DNA from: Labia minor
Lineage: Eukaryota; Arthropoda; Insecta; Dermaptera; Spongiphoridae
Assembly: GCA_963082975.1 (NCBI GenBank)
Contig: OY720344.1
Location: 94,369,228-94,433,227, forward strand
Direction: 5' to 3'
Length of the DNA: 64,000 bases
Shown: positions 32,630 to 44,784 of the stretch, piece after piece
Layout: every line of letters begins with the position of its first letter
Position numbering within the stretch: position 1 is the stretch's first letter
Notes under the pieces: model-generated
What the model saw: only the letters and a program-made list of their open reading frames with translations
What the model was told of the DNA's origin: nothing
Database searches by the model: none
Program-made: the position numbers and the translations under genes

Positions 32630-35600
32630 CATTTATAATATATGTATTTAATATGGGATATAAAGTCAACTAATAAACCTTAAGTGTTTATATTTATCCA
32701 ATAACAAAATAAATTTTTAAAATTCTTAAGACTAGCAATATCGCGTTACTGTCTAAAATAAATAATAAAATAATATCACTTAATATGCATTCTATGAGAA
32801 TCAATTTTTCTTATTGGATTCTTTATTAAAATTTAACCTTAACATTTTTGTATAATTTTTATAAATTTTATAACTAAAAATTAATCAAACTCCTGTGATG
32901 TATTAAACCGATTGCAGCCTTTCTCTCGTTATAGAAGATCCAAGGATAAAAATTTTATGATGCAGTACAAATGATTACTCTTTATTTTTTTATTTCGCTT
33001 CATAAGGAAAATTAGGACACATGATGCAACGTAGAAAATTCTTCTGATCCTTAATATTCAATTAGAAATGAATTAAAATTGAATATTAGATTGGTCAGAT
33101 AGGTTGTTGTTATCGATGTGAATTTAAAAGAACCTTTCTCGGAATTATTCATTAAACATCATTCATGAAACAGAACGAAAAAGATTCATAGAGAAGTTAA
33201 AAGATCAACGTCAATGAGAAGAAAAACATGGAAACGGAAATTAAAAATAACAACGAATTGATATTAAGCATACAACATAAAATTATATTTAACGAACAAG
33301 TAAGAAAGTATTTAAGGGGACTGGGGATTAAATTAACTAATTTGAATAACGACAATGTATAATGCGTAGATCAAATCATATAGATTATAGAATATATATA
33401 GAATCTATTATTAAGTTTTGTATTATAATATAATGTAATATTTTCACTTTTAAAAACAATATTTAAAGAATTTAATGATTATTTATTTGGTAAAAACATT
33501 ATTTTATTTATCATTGGTCTCTTGCCCCTTACCCCTTCCAAATATATATATATATATATATATTGATATAAATAAATAGTTAATTAATTATTTATTGATT
33601 TGAAAATTATACAAAGTCATATAAAATATTTAGAATTTCATATATAATTTATTTAATTATATATATAATTAATTGAAATAATATTCAGCCCCATTATCCA
33701 GGATTCCAATTAACCAGAGTCTTGATTGGGTAATTATTTTTTATTATTTTTTAACTAAATAAATTCATAAATATTAAATATGTGTATGTGATGACGAAAA
33801 ATTACTATTATTTTCTCTAAATTAAAATTTAATTCGAATTTGAGTTTATTTTTGCACCTATAGAAATTGTTAATTAATAGATATTTCTTAATAAAAATGT
33901 TTATATGACATCTTCTATACAGCAGAATAATTTTATAAGCTTATATCCCACCCAACACATTTAGCCAATAAAATATTATGTTTCGGTTATCCACCACCTT
34001 CTCACAATTACACCGGATAAGCCCTACTATATATATATATATATATAATATTTTATCATTAAAATTATATAAAATCTCTTCTTTAATTTACATCAAAAGA
34101 ATTGAAGATTTTTCTTAAAAATTTCCAATTAATAATTATTATTTGTTTTATATTTGTTAATAAAATCTTTTATATAAATAAAATATTAAGTGAGAGTTAT
34201 TGATTTTCAGTTCTCAATCATAAATATATACACTTGAAATGACATTCACATTAATAAATATTTTAATATTAAATAGATATATTATGAAAACAGTGTGCTC
34301 AGAAAAATTCAACAAAAACAAAACTTTTAGTGATCCTAATAAATCCTTAATAAAGATTTAAATTTTTTGGTTATAAATAATTGATGTTTTCAATCCTTTA
34401 ATCAAAATTAATATAAAATTATATGATGAAGCATTAAGAATATGCATAGAACATTTAAAGAGGTTTAAAAAGACATCAAATTGATATCTGCAAATTCTTT
34501 TAATTTTATTTATATTTAATGTTGTTTTTTGAAATCTGTAGCCTCAAGATATAATATTCATTCTAAAAAATATTAAAATTTAAAAATTAACCCTATTTTA
34601 TATTTTCCACTTTTAAATAAATAATCTATGTTATTATTCTCCTTATCGAATTAATCGATTGGTAGCTTTTAAAGAAAAACATTTAATTTTTAAGTTTTAC
34701 AATTTCAAAATTTTTATACATGTATTTTCTTCTCTAAAAGTTTTATGTTTATATACTTAAATTTATAAAGTAATCTCGATCAACTTCAATATGAGAAATA
34801 AAAAAAATGAAGATTAGATAAGATTTTATTTCATTTATTAATAAGTCGAGGGGGAGGGAAAAATAAATACAAAATAAAATAAAAATTATTATATGGATTA
34901 TTGATAAGCCATGATAAATCTAATAAATATCAAATTAAATCTTATAGATAGGCAATTGGCAGTTCATTTTAATGAGGTATTTGGAGAACTTTTGATATAT
35001 GACAAACTAATATTATCATTAAATATTATACTATTCAATAAATATCAAGGTATTTATTCAATATTAGTGGAAAATTTAATTTGTGTGACATATGAATGTC
35101 TTTTTATCATTTATACTAGAATTTTCTGGTAAAAGTTCATTCTTTTTTTTTATTGGTTTTATTTCTACTTAATAATTATTTTATAGTTTGAATTATAGAT
35201 AATAGAAAAATCGTTCCTTATTTAATATATTAAAATAACAAAAGAATAGGTGTAGAAGTGGTATATTGTTTGCAGACAATTAGGGGTTATTCAAATTAGA
35301 AAAAAATATTTAGGGCAAGAAATTATTATAATTATTTTAAATATTAAGTTAATTTTGTTTAAATATTCTCAACGGAAGAATTTTTATTTCATTTTTACTG
35401 AAATTATGAATTACATCAATATTAATTTATATATATAATATTATAATTTTGTCATCTTAAATAAAAATATATATTAGAAACTAGATACCAAAAAGTCTTG
35501 TCTTAGATATTTAACGGGTATCTTATCTAAATATTTATTATAATAATAAATATCTTTGATCTAATGCTATGTATAAAATTAGTTTGAAAAATATATAAAT

Positions 35601-35940
35601 GCCTGATACAATCTATATAATTTCTCTTAAATTATTTACTTGTCCGCGTTTCTGCACATCATCACATGAGATCAATATATATTAGGATTAAATGTTACTG
35701 AATATCCGTAAACACTCTAGAAATTGTAAATTGTCATTGAGCTGTTTATTGGATTAAATCTTAACGATCAGATATATTGATAAAAAGAAAATAAAAAATA
35801 AATCATAACTCTTAGAATTTGATAAAATAATTGATGTGTTATATAATATGGAAATCAGGAATTTCACTTTCGATTTTAATTACCTTATTATCACTTATTT
35901 AAGAGAGAAAAAACATTGAAATTGAAAAATTGAAAATTTC
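32219..35940. other. Long AT-rich stretch
   Basis: TA microsatellites at about 32592-32626, 33543-33562 and 34027-34047. No coding sequence or delimited transposon is seen. The frame at 34911-35132 has the composition of chance AT-rich DNA. Confidence 0.5.
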
Positions 35941-35950
35941 ACCTTTTTTT

Positions 35951-36592
35951 ACCGACCGACGATAGTAAGGGAGGTATTGTTTTCACACCAAATTTCACAT
36001 GTGGAGATTTTTACATATCTCCACGAATCATGCATTTTCTTAACAGAAAAAAGTATTTTTAGCATGATGTCTGTCCGTCCGTCTGTCCGTCCGTATAGAT
36101 GTGTACAGCCTGAACGGCTTAACGGATTTTGATGAAATTTGGTATATTTACTTAATGCATCAGTGGGATGAATTGATCAACTTTTGGTGCAAATCCGGAA
36201 ACCGGAAGTGGTAGTATTAGCGATCGACGATAAGAAGGGAAGGGTTATTTTCGCACCAAATTTCACATAAGGAGATTTTTTTACATATCACCACGAATGT
36301 ATTGGTTTTATCCTCGGGAAAAATCATCTTAATTATGTTTTTCTTAATTTAAAATTATATGACGTCACCCAGCCCTTCATGACGTCACAGCCTCGGGTAA
36401 CGCCGGCAACGCCGGCTACTTCAGCTATATATTATAAATAAAATAAAATTAAAAATATTTATGTTATATCCATATCTGTTTTTTATTACATTAATAGATA
36501 TATTAAAATTATTTGAAATTGTTTCTGTAGCTGGAAATTAATTTATTTCAAACCGTCGGTCGGTTCGGACCTGGCCACAGGTCAACTTATTT
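35951..36592 (+). repeat. Family A repeat, copy 3 (full length)
   Basis: The left terminus ACCGACCGACGAT and the right terminus ACCGTCGGTCGGT are inverted copies with one mismatch. A small hairpin GACCTG..CAGGTC follows the right terminus. Between them are the ACATGTGGAGATTTTTACAT block, a TGTCCGTC run, CGGATTTTGATGAAATTTGG, ATCCGGAAACCGGAAGTGG, and paired TGACGTCA sites. No coding capacity. Confidence 0.85.
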
Positions 36593-36635
36593 AAATATTA
36601 AAAATACTTTTCATTAAAAATAAAAAAACATGAAA

Positions 36636-37781
36636 TCTATATATATAAAGGAGAGTGTTTGTATGTATGTAATTTGTTTACTTTTTTGCTGTCATAGAAA
36701 CAAAAAAAAAGAAATTTCTTACTTAACCGACACTTGGTAATTTAGAATTATAAACAAAAACAATTGAACATCAAAAAAAAATTTCTCACTTAACCGACAC
36801 TTATGCATACACGTAATGTATGATGGAATTGAAGAAGGAAATAAGATGGGGATTTAAATTAATATGGATAAATCAAAATATTTAGTAAGAGAGAAAAACA
36901 TTAACACACAAAGTCTTAACATACAAAATGTAGAATTTGAAAATGTAGAAAAATTTAAATACTTAGATTCTATAATTACAAATGATAATAATATTGGATA
37001 AGAATTTAAATCGAGGTCGCAATCGGCTAACGTCTGATATCATACAGTAAAGAGGCTTAACTCATCAAAACTTTTATCAAAATGGATGAAAATTGAAATA
37101 TTTAAAACAATTATTTTCCCTGTTGTATTATATGGGTGGTCGATGTTCTTGGAAGAAAGTAGATTTAGAAAATTTGATATTAGGATTGTTTGCAGCATTA
37201 AAGGACCAAAGAAAGATGAGATCACTGGGCTATGGCGGAGATGGTATAACGAGGAATTGCATGACCTCTATGCATCTCCAGATATAGTTAAGGTTATTAA
37301 GGTTATAAAATAGAGAAGGCTGGGATGGGAAGGGGTCATGGCTAGAATGGTAGATTAGAGATCCGCGAAATATATTTGGAAAGACCGATTGGGAAACGTC
37401 CTGAGTTATTGGGAAGACCAAGAACGTGGTGAGTGGACAATGTAGGAAGGGATGTGGGACAGATGGGACAGGGTAGGAGTTAGGTGGTTATAACTCAGAC
37501 TTGGGGGTTACTTTCGAGATCCGTAGAGCCACAGGGGTAGGTAGATTGATATAACAAATACAATAGTAATATATAATTAATTAACTGATTAAATTAAAAT
37601 ATCTTTTAAATAAGAACACAAAAAGATATGATAATATAATGTAATATACTGATTGCAACAAAATGGATGAAAACCTTTTACATACAGACTTTTAACGAAA
37701 TAATATGTATTACTTCGGGAGTACAGGGGGCGGAGCCCCCGTCTAGATGAGAAGAGCGCCGAAGGCGCTCTGATCAGCTAG
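36636..37781 (+). mobile_element. Non-autonomous Helitron carrying a LINE fragment
   Basis: The 5' end is TCTATATATATAAAGGAGAG, preceded by A. The 3' end has an 8-bp hairpin AGAGCGCC/GGCGCTCT (loop GAA, 37753-37771), six bases, then CTAG followed by T, the canonical Helitron layout between A and T. A second hairpin, GGGGGC/GCCCCC, lies at 37726-37740. The interior holds a LINE piece at about 36830-37550 in the same orientation. No Rep/helicase gene is present, so it would depend on a partner. The 5' and 3' ends match the inverted copy at 38634-40511. Confidence 0.85.
36830..37550 (+). pseudogene. LINE C-terminal fragment inside the Helitron
   Basis: Plus-strand pieces match the LINE copy at 29.0-29.85 kb: NTQSLNIQNVEFENVEKF, a VVLYGW block, then after frameshifts the ELHDLYASPDIV segment and a decayed RW-V-N-VG tail, ending with CCGTAGAGCCACAGGG. 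Several stops and frameshifts are present. The overlapping frames at 37040-37421 on both strands are fragments of this relic. Confidence 0.75.
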
Positions 37782-38633
37782 TATAATATATAAAGAGAGG
37801 TAATATAAGGATATATAAATTTTATATTTTTGTTATAGATAAGTAATTTTGTTTATTTACAAAAATTGACGTCATTAATTATAAAAAAAAAGAAAATTAA
37901 TTTCTACTTTTTTCATCTTAATGTTTAGTTTATTTTAATTTCGATCCTCGATCTTTCATTTATTGATTTAATTGAGAATAGAAGTTAAGGGAGGGAAGAA
38001 GAAGAAGAATGAAAAAATTAAGTGGGTTATCAAATGGATTATACTACCTAACTAAAAATACCATTGGGTATTAAAAACAACAAATTAGTCATTGTCTTGG
38101 CTAAGAGCCCTCCTATTTGAGTAGTTGACCATATGTTCTATAAAACATATTTATTTTGCTTTCATTTATTATTAAATAAGATCATCATGTCATATCTTAT
38201 CCAATATGATAATTATGGATCTTTTACTTTATTAATCATAATATCAACACGTGAATATCACAATCTTAACACTAAAGTCAACTGATAGTTTGACACGTTT
38301 CTAGCGTCATCTATACCACCGTTACAAGTCATGAACAATTGTGAAACAAGTTAATAGAAATAAACTAATTTCGTTTCTCTCGGAAATAAATGTTTATTCC
38401 ATACGAAATGATGATTGTTAATATACTCAGAAGTTAAATTAAATATTTCATTTATTCACTTAATATTTTTAAAATAGATTGGAAATATAGAATTTCAATT
38501 ATTCGGTGTAAAAATAGGCAGGATTAGTATCATTATCATTATCAAATACTTGGATCTTCGATTCAATTACTAATATAATTCATAAAGTTAACCTAATTTC
38601 AGTTAATAATAGCTTATATTTTTTTATTTTATA
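37782..38633. other. DNA between the two Helitrons
   Basis: Mixed AT-rich sequence with a purine-rich GAAGAAGAAGAA tract near 37998-38012. The part from 38200 to 38540 is less AT-rich and less repetitive and could be regulatory, but there is no direct evidence. Confidence 0.35.
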
Positions 38634-38843
38634 CTAGCTTCTCAGAGCGCCTTCGGCTGCAACAACCACATTTCTCCAAGTGTCCCTATCCTGAGCCCTT
38701 GTCCCATCTCTCTTACGTCCCATCCTACGCGTGTTCCGGCTAAATTTTACTTTACGGGCCTTTTTTCTAACACGTGTTTTTTGATTGATATAAAAATATA
38801 AAACATATCCCTTTCCTGTTTGAGTCAGTCTGAAGCGCGGAAC

Positions 38844-39005
38844 ATGGCGGAAACACTTAATTTAGTGAAAATTCATATGATTTGCAATAGTGATAATTTG
38901 GTTCAACAGTTGCAAGATTGGCAATTAATACCAACTGAACCGACATACAAGTGTCCCAAATGTGATGGCCCACTTAAATTAACAAGTGATACAACAAAAG
39001 TGTAA
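38844..39005 (+). pseudogene. N-terminal fragment of a Merlin/ISXO2-like transposase
   Basis: The frame (an upstream in-frame ATG lies at 38820) reads MAETLNLVKIHMICNSDN, then LQDWQLIPTEPTYKCPKCDG. A short helical segment followed by the first half of a zinc ribbon (CPKC) is how ISXO2/Merlin-type transposases begin. The second Cys pair and the whole catalytic domain are absent. The frame stops at 39003. GTAAGT follows directly at 39002, so a splice donor may have joined a lost second exon. It is not a functional transposase. Confidence 0.55.
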
Positions 39006-39250
39006 GTTTTCGGTTTTTTAAATTCAGTTTATTTTATTTTAGAAATAGTTTTATCCATACTAAAGTTATTTAAAGACTTTTTCGGTTTTTTAAATTCGGT
39101 TTATTTTATTTTAGAAATAGTTATTATTTTATTTTAGAAATAGTTTTATCCATACTAAAGTTATTTAAAGACTTTTTCGGTTTTTTAAATTCGGTTTATT
39201 TTATTTTAGAAATAGTTTTATTCATACCAAAGTTATTTAAACGCTTTTTC
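39005..39250. repeat. Three-unit tandem repeat inside the Merlin-like element
   Basis: Near-identical units contain TTTCGGTTTTTTAAATTCGG, TTTATTTTATTTTAGAAATAG and ATACTAAAGTTATTTAAA. One unit has an extra internal duplication at 39105-39140. Confidence 0.9.
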
Positions 39251-39381
39251 GCTTGTGATTTTGATTAGTTCCGCGCATTAATTTCAATAAATAATCATTT
39301 TTTTGAACATTATTTTGTGTTATTATTCATTTTTTTTAACTTTTAAAAAAGGCCCGTAAAGTAAAATTTGACCCGTCTTCC

Positions 39382-39634
39382 AAGCGGTCGTTCTCCAATC
39401 GGTCTCCCCACCAATATCTTTTTCTTCTCCCATTCTAGCCACGTCCCCTGCCTATAACCCTAACTTTTTCTGAAGATGCATAGAGGTCATGCAATTCCTC
39501 GTTATGCAGTCTCCCATTTCCGACCTCATCTTTCTTTGGCCAATAAATGCTGGGAAGAATCCTATTCTCAAATACTCTGAATCTACTCTCATCTCCCAGG
39601 TTCATAGACCATGCCTCCCATATTTTAATTTTGA
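39382..39634 (-). pseudogene. LINE C-terminal fragment within the second Helitron
   Basis: Continuation of the LINE piece interrupted by the Merlin-like element. It corresponds to the tail region with CTTCCAAGCGG, GATGCATAGAGGTCATGCAA and CCAATAAATGCTGGG. Heavily decayed. Confidence 0.8.
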
Positions 39635-39857
39635 TTAAGGTAAGTGTCCACTTGAGACAAATTCTCGAGAGAAAGTCTCGAGATTAGTTCCGAAGTGTTG
39701 TCCATTTGAGATCACTTGCGCTCTCGAGACAGCATTTGGAGACTCGACAGTCACTGCAGTCTCGAGATCGGAAAATTTTGTGTACACTTGAGAGCTTACT
39801 CTCAAGTCTCAGTCGATTCTGTGACTTGGTTGTTAGTTTTGAGATTAATTTCTTTCA

Positions 39858-39990
39858 AAATGGATTACGGCAAATCTTAGCCTTTCTAATTGTGCGTAAA
39901 ATTATGAAAAAACGGGAAGTGAAAAAAAGGCGTGTTGGGTAAGAAAATGGGTAAATCGTGAATCTTTCGCTGAATTTCATTTCCACTGCA
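39858..39990 (+). pseudogene. N-terminal fragment of a Harbinger transposase
   Basis: After a short ATGGATTACGGC start, one frame gives LAFLIVRKIMKKREVKKRRV. One frameshift later it gives WVRKWVNRESFAEFHF. The basic stretch followed by W-V-R-x-W-(x)-x-R is the typical N terminus of Harbinger transposases. The catalytic domain is missing. The track frame at 39706-39942 overlaps it by chance. Confidence 0.5.
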
Positions 39991-39994
39991 ATTT

Positions 39995-40144
39995 TCAAAT
40001 TTCGAAGCAAATTCTTCGTACATTGCCATTTTTTTCGCGATTTCTATAAAGTTTATGTTTTACATTCCATAAAAACTCTTTCTCCTCATAAAGTTCGATT
40101 AATTTAAACACTTCCTCGTCAGTCCACTCGCGCTTATCATTCAT
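39995..40144 (-). pseudogene. MADF/Myb-like partner protein, N-terminal fragment
   Basis: A 49-codon frame from ATG at 40144: REWTDEEVFKLIELYEEKEF, then LWNVKHKLYRNREKN. The pattern W-T-x-E-x(3)-L-I-x-L-Y-x(4)-L-W matches the first part of a MADF/SANT-type DNA-binding domain, the usual second gene of PIF/Harbinger elements. The frame stops at 39995 shortly before meeting the transposase remnant, so it is truncated by the internal deletion. Confidence 0.6.
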
Positions 40145-40511
40145 TTTTTAAAAAATTGATTTGTAATTTAAATTAAAGAAATATTTTAAATAAAAAGTAT
40201 CCAGACCGACTCTCAGCTCTTCCAACAATGACGGAAGACTGGTGACTAAATCTCGTGAGCAGGAATGATCATGTCCACTTGTGACAAGTGCAGTGTCTGA
40301 TACTTGTATAGGCTTGTCTCTGAGAGCGCTCTCAGACACACATACATTTGAGAGTCTTGTCTCGAGAGCAGTCTCGAGACCAATTTGTCTCAAGTGGACA
40401 CTTACCTTTATATCGGTTAAGTAAGAAATTTCTTTTTTTTTGTTTCTATGACACCAAAAAAGTAAATAAATTACATACATACAAACAAACACTCTCCTTT
40501 ATATATATAAA

Positions 40512-42466
40512 TATAAATAAATCAATTTTCCAACGCCAATTTTGGCATCATTTTCCAGAGAATTTATTTTTAAGAGAGAATGTTTAGGAATTCTGAGTCT
40601 TAGTCTGAGTAACCAAATGTCATTATTGGTATTTTGAGTTGAATGGGTGAGTAAACTTTAACTTACTCTCTTAAATTGTCATGAAACTGATGAATCTTCG
40701 ACACTTACACAAGTCCGGCTCGTTCAAACAACCCGAGTCCAATTGTAGAATAAAAGCAAAGTCGTTAATAAAGTAACGACTCTGTTAATTTTTTGTAGTT
40801 ACATCGACACTATTACAAGTGAATTTCGAGTATATAAAACTATACCATAGTAAATGAATCATAATTTATTTCATCACTATTTTAAATCGATCATGTACCA
40901 CAGAAAGAAAAGAGCCACAAAAATTAGAAATAAAAATATTGTAGTTTATATAAACTAATTTAAATGTAAATATCTAAAATAAAGTGAAAATTAGCAATAT
41001 AAGACCAATCATTATTTTTTAACATTGTCTTTAATATAATATATAAATGTGTATTATATTATAATTTATTTTTTAACGAGTTTACAGAATATTGTCTATA
41101 AATTAAAAAAAAACTAAATGTCTATATTTCTAGATGTTTATTTTGTCTAATCAATTTATATACCAATAACGTAGATGTTACATTTTTACTCTCACTTTTA
41201 TCTTTCTCTTTTAAGTTCATCAGAATTTATTTATTTTTCTAATGTTACTGATTTTTTTAAATTAATAATATTATCTTTTTTATCTCATTTCATATTTTTT
41301 TATTCCTGTGATATCGTTTTCAACTATTTTAACTCCACTTCTTATAAATTTATTTATATCAACCAACCAAGATTATAATTCAACTATCATACAACTATAT
41401 ATATATATATATATATGTAAAATAAATAAATAAAAATATATTGAAAATTTATTTTAATTCTTTCATCTTGATTTTTTAAAATGTTATATGAAAATTTATA
41501 AACGAAGCATTTAATGCTCATGATTCATGAAATTTGAAAAAATAATGTTTATTTCTCTAAGACACCATGTTGTTTGTAATATTATTAAATTTTCATTTAG
41601 AATACAAATTTAATATGCTTTCTATTTATTTAATAAATTTATTTTGGTAGGATTTAATGGAGATTATTAAACTTAATCTATCTAATCACAATTATTTATT
41701 TATTTATCTATTTTAATAATTTTTTCTTGAAATATAAAATTATCTAAAAATCAAATAATTTTCAAATTTGATTAATTAATTTAAAAAAAAAAAGTAAATT
41801 ATCTTTTTGTTATTGTTTTAGAAAATATTTATTTGAAGGTGTGCTTAGAGAATTTTCCTTAAAAGGAAAGAGAAAGTTTTCAATTATATATTTACATATG
41901 TATCAGTGAAAATGTTTTTTGAGTTTTTTCTATACAACAAACTCTCATAATTCAATCAGCAAATATTTATAGATATTTTCTTATTAGACAATATGTTAAT
42001 CCAGATAGACTAATGAATTTATTATTAAAAATAATTAATCGAAATCATCTTGTTTAAAAAAAACTAAAATAAGTTTTTATCATTATTTCTTATTTTATAA
42101 TATTTAACTGTTTCAGTTTGTATGAATGGGTGCCTTTTTTAATATTAGTTGGTTAGTAAAAAACAAAAAAGTAAGTAAATTATTTTCAAATCAATTCTTC
42201 TATAGATTTCCCTTTTAAATTTGAATTTATATTCAATAAAATTATTGCCATAAATTTGATTTTTTGGCATTACATGAATAAATAATTCTCAATACTCTTT
42301 CTTTACTTGATCTTTTTGATTAAATTTAATATTTTTTCTCAATATAATCATGATACATTATATGTAATAATATTATTTTACATTTGAGATAAGGGACACA
42401 GGAAAAAAATTGAAATATACCCTTTCTAAACAAAGGAAACATTTTATTTAATTTATTAAAATTAGC
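40512..42466. other. AT-rich DNA
   Basis: The first ~300 bases are more complex, with TGAGTC and TGAGTAA motifs at about 40592-40614. The rest is AT-rich with a TA run at 41398-41416. No supported gene. Confidence 0.4.
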
Positions 42467-42962
42467 AGGAGTGTCTCCACTCGACTAACACGCAATTTGA
42501 ATTGAATTAAATAACATAATATATTATATTTAAATTAATTTTAATTAATTATAAATTAAAATTAATAAATAATATTTGGCTTTTTGTTGATGGCACCACG
42601 TCACGTGTTGGCGCGTGAGATTTGCAGTGTTAAAAAATTAATTCTGGTAATTTCAGCAAATCAATCAAGCTGAAATTCTATATATAGCAGTTTTATACAA
42701 TTATTAATCATGTGAAAAATTATCAAACATATATCTTTATTTTTACGGTCACTTTAGAGGAAAAAAAATCAAAACGTTGAGCTACATTTCTCAAAAGTTA
42801 ACTACGAATTTTGAATAATGCCCATGTACCAAATTTCATGATTCAAACTCAAACCGTTTTTGCGTAATCTTGTCTACATACACACACACATACATACAGA
42901 CATTTTTCTCAACCTTAGTGAAAATGATTCAGGGACCTTCAAATCTCTGGCGAGATATTAAA
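42467..42962 (-). repeat. Family B repeat, copy 3
   Basis: From GGAGTGTCTCCACTCGACTA to CTGGCGAGATATTA. Slightly shortened, with a CA-rich spacer. Confidence 0.85.
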
Positions 42963-43950
42963 AATTTAAAATATAGATATTTTTCAGATATGTTTTAGAA
43001 ATAATTTTCACGAAATATCTAATATTTTTTAATTCTTATCAAAAAATTTATTAGTTATTTTATATACATATATATTTTTTCTTTTATTTTGTAAATAATA
43101 CATATATTTTTTTCTTTTGGTGATATGCGAATGTGTAAAGTGTAATGTTTACATTGTAATATTACACTGTAAAAATCTACTAAAATCTTTCGAAATCTTT
43201 TAGTTTGGAAAAAAAAATTTAAATTTAAAATCTTTTTTTCTGATTAATTTTTATGAAAATTAATCATAACTTATTTAATTTGAGTATAAAAAACATTTTT
43301 AGAATATTTAAAATACATATATTTTATGTACAATTATGAAAATAGGAAATAGATATTTATTTTATGAATTGAAATATTTTTTTGATTTTAATTACAAAAT
43401 CTATTTTAAAGTTACAAATGTGTTTTGCATATATATATATATATATATATATATTGATTTAAAAAATAAGTTTGTTTTAATTGAATAAATAACAATATTT
43501 GTAGTAAATACAGGAAGAAAATCAGACTTAGAGAAAACATCCCTCTAGGAAGAAAAACATTTTTTCTTTTTTTTCTTTCGACCATCTTCCTGAAAATATT
43601 TAATTAAACCAGTCATTTATTTGTGGTAGCCCCTTCAATCTATATATTCAATCGTTGAATAATTGTAATTTTATTTTTTTTTTATAAAATATAATAGGAA
43701 AAAATATATTATTTAAGTTGTAACAATTAAAAAACAATATTTTTAAAATTATCTAAAATCTATAAAAAAATTATTTCTTAAAGGGGACATTAAAAAAAAT
43801 TAATAAAATGAATAGCATACCGGTAGTGAATCGGGATTACAAATCATTTACTGTCAAAAAACGAAATTTTTTTTCGATTGAAAAGTAAAAGAGAATAATT
43901 CGAGAACTACCGCAAAAACATTCTTTATTCAAAAAAGAAAAAAAAAATAT
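42963..43950. other. AT-rich DNA with a TA microsatellite
   Basis: TA run at 43430-43455. Nothing else is recognised. Confidence 0.45.
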
Positions 43951-43951
43951 A

Positions 43952-44485
43952 AAGCGTCTCCGCTCGATTATCTCGCAAATTTTAATTGAATTAATTTATT
44001 GGATTAATTAATTAATTCATTATACAATTTTAATTTACAGTACAGTATTGTTATTAAATTAAATTAATAATTAACATATATTAAATTTAAATTTAAAATC
44101 TTTACTTCCATTTTTAAGATAAAATTTAAAAATTAATAAAATGAATTCCGGTACTTTCAATCAAACTGAAATTCTATTTTAATCATGTGAAAAACTATCA
44201 AACATATATCTTTATTTTTACAGTCACTTTATAGGAAAAAAAATGAAAAGGTGGTAGGTAATGACCCTCTTCCGGTTGAGCTACATTTCGCAAAAGTTGA
44301 TAGAAAACTACGAATTTTGAATAATGCCTGTATACCAAATTTCATGATTCTAGCTTAAACCGTTTTTGCGTAATCTTGTCTACATTAACACAGACATTTT
44401 TCTCAAACTTAATGAAAATGACTCAGGGACCTTCAAAACATATAAAACATCAAAATCTCGACATTGAAAATTATCGTGATCGCAA
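43952..44485 (-). repeat. Family B repeat, copy 4 (diverged)
   Basis: It starts GCGTCTCCGCTCGATTATCT and ends near CTCGACATTGAAAATTATCG. It retains GACCCTCTTCCGGTTGAGCT and CAAAAGTTGATAGAAAACTA. Confidence 0.8.
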
Positions 44486-44784
44486 AAAAAATATATAGTA
44501 AAAAGGAAAAAAGAATCCCAATATTCGAGTATAATTCAATCATATTAAATAAGCAATGAATATATTTTCTTTAAAATTGAATTGTCATTTTCAATTTATT
44601 TTTAAGGTGTCGATATTGTGTGGTTTAAATAGAAATTAAATGTTGATATACATAGAAATTTATTCAAAAATAAATGAAAAAAAATATTAAGCGTAATAAT
44701 TTTCAGGTGTCATATTCATGTTGTGTTTCTCTATTACGTTATTAGTTTTCCAATAATAATGAGATGAATTTGTCGAATGGAACG

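Larger units (their letters stand above)
38738..39373 (+). mobile_element. Merlin-like DNA transposon relic
   Basis: Inverted ends of about 25 bases share AAATTTTACTTTACGGGCC. Each begins GG, counted from GGCT on the left and GGTC (inverted) on the right. The flanking octamers CGTGTTCC and CGTCTTCC differ by one base, matching the 8-9 bp target duplication known for Merlin elements. Inside, an N-terminal zinc-ribbon frame is followed by three tandem units of about 75-80 bases where the catalytic domain should be. The element is therefore non-autonomous. The superfamily call rests on target length, GG ends and the zinc ribbon together. Confidence 0.65.
39638..40407. mobile_element. PIF/Harbinger-like element with TTA target duplication
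   Basis: Both ends read AGGTAAGTGTCCACTTGAG (right end inverted), and the match extends through ACAAATT and a TCTCGAGA block. TTA lies directly outside each end (39635-39637 and 40408-40410), the three-base target of PIF/Harbinger elements. Two converging gene remnants inside fit that superfamily, which normally carries a transposase and a Myb/MADF-like partner. Subterminal regions are packed with CTCGAGA and GAGAGC palindromes. At 770 bases it is internally deleted and non-autonomous. Confidence 0.85.
38634..40511 (-). mobile_element. Second Helitron, inverted, with two nested DNA transposons
   Basis: The left edge CTAGCTTCTCAGAGCGCC is the inverted Helitron 3' end, and the right edge CTCTCCTTTATATATATAA is the inverted 5' end (the outermost two bases are degenerate). 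The 5' ~90 bases (40418-40511) match those of the neighbouring Helitron closely. The interior LINE fragment (38655-38737, 39382-39634) has the same relative orientation as in that copy, so the capture probably predates both insertions. A Merlin-like and a Harbinger-like element interrupt it. The hairpin is truncated on the inner side. Confidence 0.8.

Noticed and set aside
40148-40492. 114-codon minus-strand frame
   Set aside because: It spans the Harbinger right end and the Helitron 5' end, so it is a product of repeat palindromes. The true relic is the MADF-like frame next to it.
41175-41378. 67-codon plus-strand frame with hydrophobic residues
   Set aside because: F/I/L/S-rich because of T-rich DNA. 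No splice, start or composition support.
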